Positions 6,053-10,137 of a DNA stretch of 10,137 bases are shown here, one piece after another. The stretch is taken from the NCBI GenBank assembly GCA_934754975.1, contig CAKVKI010000082.1, positions 1 through 10,137 of the forward strand, in the 5' to 3' direction. The notes beneath the pieces are model-generated. The model was not told the DNA's origin, did no database searches, and worked only from the letters and a program-made list of their open reading frames with translations. Within the stretch, counting starts at the first letter, position 1. Each line of letters begins with the position of its first letter. Source of the DNA: an uncultured Alistipes sp. Its GTDB lineage: Bacteria; Bacteroidota; Bacteroidia; Bacteroidales; Rikenellaceae. The position numbers and the translations under genes are program-made.

Positions 6053-6784
6053 ATGGACAATATCATTTTCGGGATTCGTCCCGTGGCCGAAGCGATCGAG
6101 GCCGGAAAGCAGATCGAGAAACTTTACATGCGCAAGGGCGCCGAAGGGCAGTTGATGTCGGAGCTGAGGGATCTCTGTTTCCGCCATAAGGTGCGTGTGC
6201 AGGAGGTGCCGGTCGAAAAACTCAACCGCCTGACGCGCGGCAACCACCAGGGCGTCGTGGCGCAGATTTCGGCGATCGAATACGTCGAGCTGACCGATAT
6301 ACTGGAGCGGGTGCCCGACGACGAAACGCCGCTGGTGGTGATTTTCGACGGGGTGACCGACGTCCGCAATTTCGGAGCCATCGCCCGCTCGGCCGAGTGC
6401 GCCGGAGCGCACGGGCTGATTACGCCGCTGAAGAATTCGGCGCCGGTGAACGCCGAGGCGATCCGCTCGTCGGCGGGGGCGCTGACGGCGATTCCCGTTT
6501 GCCGCGTGGGTTCGATCCGCAACACGATCAAACTGCTGCAGACCGAGGGATTTCAGATTGTCGCCGCGACCGAGAAGAGCCGCAAACTGCTTTATGACGC
6601 CGATTTCCGCAAGCCGACGGCTTTGGTGATGGGCGCCGAAGATACGGGTATCTCGAAAGAGGTGCTGAAACTCTGCGACGAACAGCTGGCCATTCCGCTG
6701 ATCGGCCATATCGAGTCGCTGAACGTTTCGGCGGCGGCCGCCGTGATGCTTTTCGAAGCGGTGCGCCAGCGAATAGCCGAATAA
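6053..6784 (+). CDS. rlmB: 23S rRNA (guanosine-2'-O-)-methyltransferase RlmB, TrmH/SPOUT family
   Basis: 243 residues, the standard RlmB length. RlmB 2'-O-methylates G2251 (E. coli numbering) in the P-loop of 23S rRNA with S-adenosylmethionine. An N-terminal substrate-binding domain (about 1-75, starting IIFGIRPVAEAIEAG and including GNHQGVVA) precedes the SPOUT trefoil-knot domain. Its motifs are clear: motif 1 FDGVTDVRNFGAIARSAECAG (catalytic Asn/Arg region), motif 2 LVMGAEDTGIS, and motif 3 IPLIGHIESLNVSAAAAVMLFE, which forms the knot and cofactor pocket. The exact nucleotide is inferred from family; close TrmH relatives can modify other guanosines. It follows the ABC-F gene after 62 bp with no terminator or clear -7 box between them, so co-transcription is likely. 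The ATG at 6053 directly precedes the conserved FGIRPV segment, supporting this start. Confidence 0.93.
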   Translation: MDNIIFGIRPVAEAIEAGKQIEKLYMRKGAEGQLMSELRDLCFRHKVRVQEVPVEKLNRLTRGNHQGVVAQISAIEYVELTDILERVPDDETPLVVIFDGVTDVRNFGAIARSAECAGAHGLITPLKNSAPVNAEAIRSSAGALTAIPVCRVGSIRNTIKLLQTEGFQIVAATEKSRKLLYDADFRKPTALVMGAEDTGISKEVLKLCDEQLAIPLIGHIESLNVSAAAAVMLFEAVRQRIAE

Positions 6785-6815
6785 TTCCGCCGAACCGTAT
6801 AATTGACAAAAGACC

Positions 6816-8531
6816 ATGAAAGCGAAACTGGAACGTTATCTGCGCTGGCTCCGGGAGGGGTTCATGCAGATGCTGCGCCTGCATTCCGTCGAGAGCCTGC
6901 TCGCCGTATACGCCTGTGTGGGGTGTCTGCTCACCTATGAGTTGGATTGGGAACACTCCCTTCCGAAACTGGCCCTTGCGGCCTTGTTTTTCGCTGTCGC
7001 GCTGGTCGTCAATAACCTTGCGGGCCGCGGCCCGTGGCGGCCCGTCTACTGGGTGAGCTGGGTGCCGATTGTTCCGCTGTCGCTCTGGGGAGGACTTGAG
7101 GCGTGGATGAATTCGGAACCGGCTTTCCTGACCTTCGGCATATTGGTTCCGCTGGCAGTGCTGATGTGCCGCCGTGCCGCGCGCAACGAACGCTTCGTCT
7201 GCGATATCCTCCTGTGGCTGCGGTCGGGCGTGCTGGCCGTGTTCTTTGCCAATGTCGCGCTCGGACTGTTCGGGGCGATTCTCTACTCCACGACCTATAT
7301 CTTCGGACTGGAGGGAGAGTGGATCAGCCATGTGTGGACTTATGCACTGATTCTATTCGAGACATTCGCCGTCCCGGTACTCTTCCTGATGATGGCGGAC
7401 CGCTGGCGGGAAGCCGGGTACGAGAGCAACCGCATTCTCGAAATCCTGCTCAACTATATCGTCGCTCCGGCGCTGCTGATCTATACGGCCATTCTTTATC
7501 TCTACATGGCCAAAATCCTCGTTACATGGTCGCTGCCCGAAGGGGGCGTCGCTTACCTTGTGTTCGGATTCACGCTTTTCGCGCTGGCCGTGAAGGCGCT
7601 GCAGTTCCTGATGCAGAAGCGGCTCTACGACTGGTTCTTCGACCGCTTCAGTCTGATCTCGCTGCCGACGCAGGTGCTGTTCTGGGTCGGCGCGATCCGT
7701 CGTACGAGCGAATACGGGCTTACGGCCCCGCGTATCTACCTGCTTGTCTGCGGCGGCCTGATGACCCTTTGCGTGCTGCTGTTTCTCTCCCGGCATGCAG
7801 GACGTTATATCTATGTCTGTATGACGGCTTTCGCGGCTTTCGCGGCCTTTGCCTATATTCCGTCGCTCGAACCCGGGCGTCTGGCTGTCCGCTCGCAGGT
7901 CGGGCGGGCCGTCCGCATTGCCGAATCCCTCGGACGGCTGGATACCGCCGGGCGTTTGATCCTGACCCCCGTGCCGCCGGCCGACAGCGTATATCGGGAG
8001 GAGTACCACGGACTTTATGAATCGCTGAAGTTCGTCGAGTGGCGCGACACCACGGCTTTTGCCCGGTTCGGGACCGGACTCGACGAGTTTACCGCGATTT
8101 TCCCGGAGCGGATGCGCAGGTATGTGATGTGGGGATACGATTACTGCAATTCATATTACGACAATATCATCGAGTTCGAGATGCCGCTCAATGCCCGGTT
8201 CGAGATCAATACGGAATATCCGCATTACTATACGAACCTCCAGAGCTGGGGCGAGCGCGGCTATTATCTCAGCGACGATACGCTCAGCCTGTTTCCTGAC
8301 GGGGAGCTTCCCGTATATCGGATTTCCAGCCGGGAGCTGCTCGAACGTCAGCTGGAAAAGAGCGGGTTCGATCCGGCCGAAGCCATTGAGCCGTCGCCGG
8401 AGCAGTTGCTGCAATTGCTCGACTACCGCGACTACCGCTGCCGGATTCTGTTCGATAACATAAAGCTGGAACGTACGGATTCGGCCGTTGTAATACAGGG
8501 GGTGTCGATCAATGCCGTGCTGATGCGATGA
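6816..8531 (+). CDS. DUF4153 domain polytopic membrane protein
   Basis: 571 residues. The first ~350 form about ten to eleven hydrophobic helices (roughly 26-42, 50-68, 78-95, 104-120, 136-157, 173-195, 212-233, 245-265, 305-326 and 331-349, plus a weaker one near 283-295). The last ~220 are hydrophilic, rich in Tyr, Asp and Glu, and probably lie outside the membrane. The segment LNYIVAPALLIYTAILYLYMAKILVTWSLPEGGVAYLVFGF (about 212-252) is typical of DUF4153, a family of unknown function common in Bacteroidota and Firmicutes. I recognise no catalytic motif. Helix 331-349 contains AFAAFAAFA, encoded by a 9-bp tandem triplication (GGCTTTCGC twice and GGCCTTTGC, 7826-7852). The gene lies 31 bp after rlmB and overlaps the next gene by ATGA, so it is inside the operon and coupled to the metallopeptidase gene. 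The membrane call is firm; the role is unknown. Confidence 0.85.
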   Translation: MKAKLERYLRWLREGFMQMLRLHSVESLLAVYACVGCLLTYELDWEHSLPKLALAALFFAVALVVNNLAGRGPWRPVYWVSWVPIVPLSLWGGLEAWMNSEPAFLTFGILVPLAVLMCRRAARNERFVCDILLWLRSGVLAVFFANVALGLFGAILYSTTYIFGLEGEWISHVWTYALILFETFAVPVLFLMMADRWREAGYESNRILEILLNYIVAPALLIYTAILYLYMAKILVTWSLPEGGVAYLVFGFTLFALAVKALQFLMQKRLYDWFFDRFSLISLPTQVLFWVGAIRRTSEYGLTAPRIYLLVCGGLMTLCVLLFLSRHAGRYIYVCMTAFAAFAAFAYIPSLEPGRLAVRSQVGRAVRIAESLGRLDTAGRLILTPVPPADSVYREEYHGLYESLKFVEWRDTTAFARFGTGLDEFTAIFPERMRRYVMWGYDYCNSYYDNIIEFEMPLNARFEINTEYPHYYTNLQSWGERGYYLSDDTLSLFPDGELPVYRISSRELLERQLEKSGFDPAEAIEPSPEQLLQLLDYRDYRCRILFDNIKLERTDSAVVIQGVSINAVLMR

Positions 8532-9103
8532 TTTCGACCGTGACGCATCCCCGGCTGGGCGAGGTGACCCTTTCCCGGACGCGGCGCGCCCGCCGCATCT
8601 CGATCAGCGTGCGCGGCACGGGGGCCGTGCGGGTCTCCTTTCCGTACGGCGTTTCGGTCCGCAGGGCCATGCAGTTCCTCGACCTGAAAGCCGACTGGGT
8701 CGAGCAGGCCCGGGCACGCATGGCGGCGCGGGGACCTGCCGAGCCGCAGCTTCCGCCCGCCGAGGCCAAAGCCCGCGTCGAAGAGCTGCGCCGGGCCGCC
8801 AAAGCCGACCTTCCGGTGCGTATCGAGCGGTTGTCGCGACTGACGGGGCTGAAATACGCCAAACTCACGATCCGGGCTTCGCGCACCAAGTGGGGAAGCT
8901 GTTCGGGGCGGAATACCATTTCGCTGAGCCTTTTCCTGATGACCCTGCCCGAACACCTGCGCGATTACGTGATCGTCCACGAACTCTGCCACACCGTCCA
9001 CCACAACCATTCGCCGCACTTCCATGCGCTCGTGGACCGTTTGGTCGGGGGCAATGAAAAAGCCCTTAACCGCGAGTTAAAGGCTTTTTCGATTCGGGGC
9101 TGA
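8528..9103 (+). CDS. YgjP-type (DUF45) zinc metallopeptidase-like protein
   Basis: 191 residues with the YgjP/DUF45 signature: TKWGSCSGRNTISLSLFLM (residues 120-138), then VIVHELCHTVHHNHSPHFHALV. The HExxH motif is H151-E152-L-C-H155, and the third zinc ligand is probably His161 in NHSP. The N-terminal half is a basic beta-rich region (RRARRISISV...) followed by a helical region (about 78-105), as usual for the family. YgjP-like proteins resemble M48/WLM metallopeptidases in fold, but physiological substrates are poorly known, and a nucleotide pyrophosphohydrolase activity has also been assigned to some annotated members. No signal peptide or membrane helix is visible, so it should be cytosolic. 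The ATG lies in the ATGA overlap with the DUF4153 gene. The last ~15 codons (NEKALNRELKAFSIRG) are encoded within a terminator hairpin. Confidence 0.88.
   Translation: MISTVTHPRLGEVTLSRTRRARRISISVRGTGAVRVSFPYGVSVRRAMQFLDLKADWVEQARARMAARGPAEPQLPPAEAKARVEELRRAAKADLPVRIERLSRLTGLKYAKLTIRASRTKWGSCSGRNTISLSLFLMTLPEHLRDYVIVHELCHTVHHNHSPHFHALVDRLVGGNEKALNRELKAFSIRG
9056..9090. terminator. Bidirectional terminator hairpin inside the 3' end of the metallopeptidase gene
   Basis: Left arm 9056-9070 (GAAAAAGCCCTTAAC), loop CGCGA (9071-9075), right arm 9076-9090 (GTTAAAGGCTTTTTC). This gives 15 stem positions with one C-A mismatch (9065/9081). The A5/T5 ends make it symmetric, so it can stop both the plus-strand operon and the convergent glpT transcript. 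It lies wholly upstream of the stop codon at 9101-9103. Confidence 0.82.
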
Positions 9104-9109
9104 CGCCCC
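9096..9109. other. Small GC hairpin with the stop codon in its loop
   Basis: GGGGC (9096-9100) and GCCCC (9105-9109) pair around the loop TGAC, which contains the TGA stop of the metallopeptidase gene. It follows the terminator hairpin by 5 bp and has no T-run of its own. The function, if any, is unknown; it could slow exonucleases or be chance in GC-rich DNA. Confidence 0.4.
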
Positions 9110-9188
9110 TCCCAAACAAAACAATTTTCAGCGTTTTTCGGGATGCCGCGTCTGTGGCTGCGAGTCCGTGGCGCGGCTTCACCTGGAA
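9104..9188. other. Convergent intergenic spacer
   Basis: 85 bp between the metallopeptidase and glpT stops. It contains a 6-bp inverted repeat GCCGCG/CGCGGC (9145-9150 and 9172-9177) with a 21-nt loop but no T-run on either strand, so it is a poor terminator. Termination of both transcripts probably relies on the hairpin at 9056-9090. Confidence 0.45.
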
Positions 9189-10137
9189 CTATTTCCGCTG
9201 TTTAACCAAATATTGTTCTTCTTTGTAGGTGAAACTGATGAAGAGGAATGCCAGCGCGCATGCGGCGAGCAGCATGATGAACCCCCAGTCCCAGCCCAAG
9301 TGCTGTACGATCGAACCCATTGCGATATTGGCGAGGATCGCCGTGCCGAAGAAGTAGCCGAAGAATCCCGTGAGGCCCGCGGCTGTTCCCGCCGCCTTTT
9401 TCGGGGCGAGGTCGAGGGCCTGTACGCCGATCAGCATCACGGGACCGTAAATCAGGAAGCCGATGGCAATCAGCGAAATGTTGTCCAGCAGGACGCTGTC
9501 CATATTCTTCCAGTAGATCGTCACGAAGACGGCAACCAGCACCATGTAGATCATCGTGGTAATGGCGCGGCGCCCCTTGAAGACCTTGTCCGAGAGCCAT
9601 CCGCAGATGATCGTGCCCGGGATTGCGGCCCACTCGTAAGCCGAGTACGCCCAGCCCACATCCTTGATGTCGTAACCCTTGATGTCCTTCAGGTAGGTCG
9701 GCGCCCAGTCGAGTACGCCGTAACGCACCAGATATACGAAGGCGTTGGCAAAGGCGATATACCACAGGACCTTGTTGTTGAGTACGTATTTGAAGAAAAT
9801 CTCCTTTGTCGTGAGTTCCTGTTCCGACTTCTCGCTGTAGTTTTTCGGATAGTCTTTGCGGTATTTTTCGATCGGGGGCAGTCCCGTCGATTGCGGGGTG
9901 TCGCGGATCAGCAGATAGGCTACCAGCGCCACGACGATAGCTACGACGGCAGGAAACCAGAACGTACCGATCTGCCATGAGCCGAACCACAGCAATCCGT
10001 AGGCGGCCATCGGGCCGATCATGCCGCCGCCCACGTTGTGGGCCACGTTCCAGATCGACATCTTCGTGCCGCGCTCCTTCTGCGAGAACCAGTGGGTCAT
10101 CACACGGCCGCACGGGGGCCAGCCCATACCCTGGAAC
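9189..10137 (-). CDS. glpT: Glycerol-3-phosphate:phosphate antiporter, GlpT-like MFS transporter (5' truncated)
   Basis: The visible ~315 residues are the C-terminal two-thirds of an organophosphate:phosphate antiporter of the major facilitator superfamily, which takes up sn-glycerol 3-phosphate across the inner membrane in exchange for phosphate. The reading frame is open to the window edge (Phe-Gln-Gly before MGWPPCGR), so the start lies outside; about 140 N-terminal residues are missing compared with the ~450-residue E. coli protein. GlpT-like segments run throughout: GWPPCGRVMTHWFSQKERG, WNVAHNVGGG, RDTPQSTGLPPIEKY (central loop), VYLVRYGVLDWAPTYLK, GWLSDKVFKG, GFLIYGPVMLIG and LAPKKAAGTAAGLTGFFGY. 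The His in MTHWF and the Arg in LVRYG match residues that line the phosphate-binding site in GlpT. About eight helices are visible. The gene ends with TAG at 9189, convergent with the operon. UhpT-type sugar-phosphate specificity is possible but less likely given the similarity. Confidence 0.9.
   Translation of the reverse strand, partial: FQGMGWPPCGRVMTHWFSQKERGTKMSIWNVAHNVGGGMIGPMAAYGLLWFGSWQIGTFWFPAVVAIVVALVAYLLIRDTPQSTGLPPIEKYRKDYPKNYSEKSEQELTTKEIFFKYVLNNKVLWYIAFANAFVYLVRYGVLDWAPTYLKDIKGYDIKDVGWAYSAYEWAAIPGTIICGWLSDKVFKGRRAITTMIYMVLVAVFVTIYWKNMDSVLLDNISLIAIGFLIYGPVMLIGVQALDLAPKKAAGTAAGLTGFFGYFFGTAILANIAMGSIVQHLGWDWGFIMLLAACALAFLFISFTYKEEQYLVKQRK

Noticed and set aside
9168..9980. A 270-codon plus-strand frame opposite glpT
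   Set aside because: The minus-strand frame is an unmistakable GlpT homologue; this one is its antisense shadow.
1..10137. Mobile element, CRISPR array, tRNA or antiphage island
   Set aside because: No transposase, integrase, terminal repeats, regularly spaced repeats or RNA-gene folds were seen, and composition is uniform; genes are mostly housekeeping.

Overview
The window looks like a chromosomal housekeeping segment from a GC-rich Bacteroidota gut commensal, most likely Alistipes or a close relative in Rikenellaceae. Three things support this. Several intergenic regions carry the Bacteroidota -7 promoter box (TATCTTTG or TAACTTTG, consensus TAnnTTTG), with no convincing sigma-70 -10/-35 pairs. 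The gene set (DUF4836-like, DUF4153, Bacteroidota-type ABC and ABC-F proteins) fits the phylum. Codon use is GC-rich throughout, with no visible compositional island. The genus is an inference.

Layout from left to right. (1) The 3' end of a DUF4836-like gene (up to 443), closed by a strong intrinsic terminator (461-493). (2) A two-gene ABC exporter unit: an ATPase (511-1158) and an FtsX/MacB-type permease (1155-2351), joined by an ATGA overlap. (3) A 295-bp GC-rich stretch without a gene, holding degenerate 21-bp-period repeats. (4) rpe, ribulose-phosphate 3-epimerase (2647-3297), with its own promoter, running into a convergent HD-domain phosphohydrolase gene (3287-3847, minus) so that the 3' ends overlap by 11 bp. 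(5) A compact divergent promoter region (3848-4004) rich in nested inverted repeats. (6) A likely four-gene plus-strand transcription unit: an ABC-F translation ATPase (4005-5990), rlmB (6053-6784), a DUF4153 membrane protein (6816-8531) and a YgjP-type zinc metallopeptidase (8528-9103). It ends in a terminator hairpin that lies inside the last codons of the final gene. (7) A convergent glpT-like glycerol-3-phosphate:phosphate antiporter gene (minus, 9189 to beyond the right edge).

How the genes work together. The ATPase/permease pair should form one inner-membrane MacB/FtsX-like complex. ABC-F and RlmB both act on the ribosome: one is an E-site ATPase and the other modifies the 23S rRNA peptidyl-transferase region, so the long unit starts with a translation theme. 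The DUF4153 and YgjP-like genes are translationally coupled and may share a function that is not known. Rpe (pentose phosphate), the HD phosphohydrolase (probably nucleotide monophosphates) and GlpT (glycerol-3-phosphate uptake) are central metabolism.

I found no clear new system, mobile element, CRISPR array, tRNA or rRNA. The most interesting points are the nested dyads at the divergent promoter, the exporter ATPase that departs from consensus at two catalytic motifs, and the terminator embedded in coding sequence.
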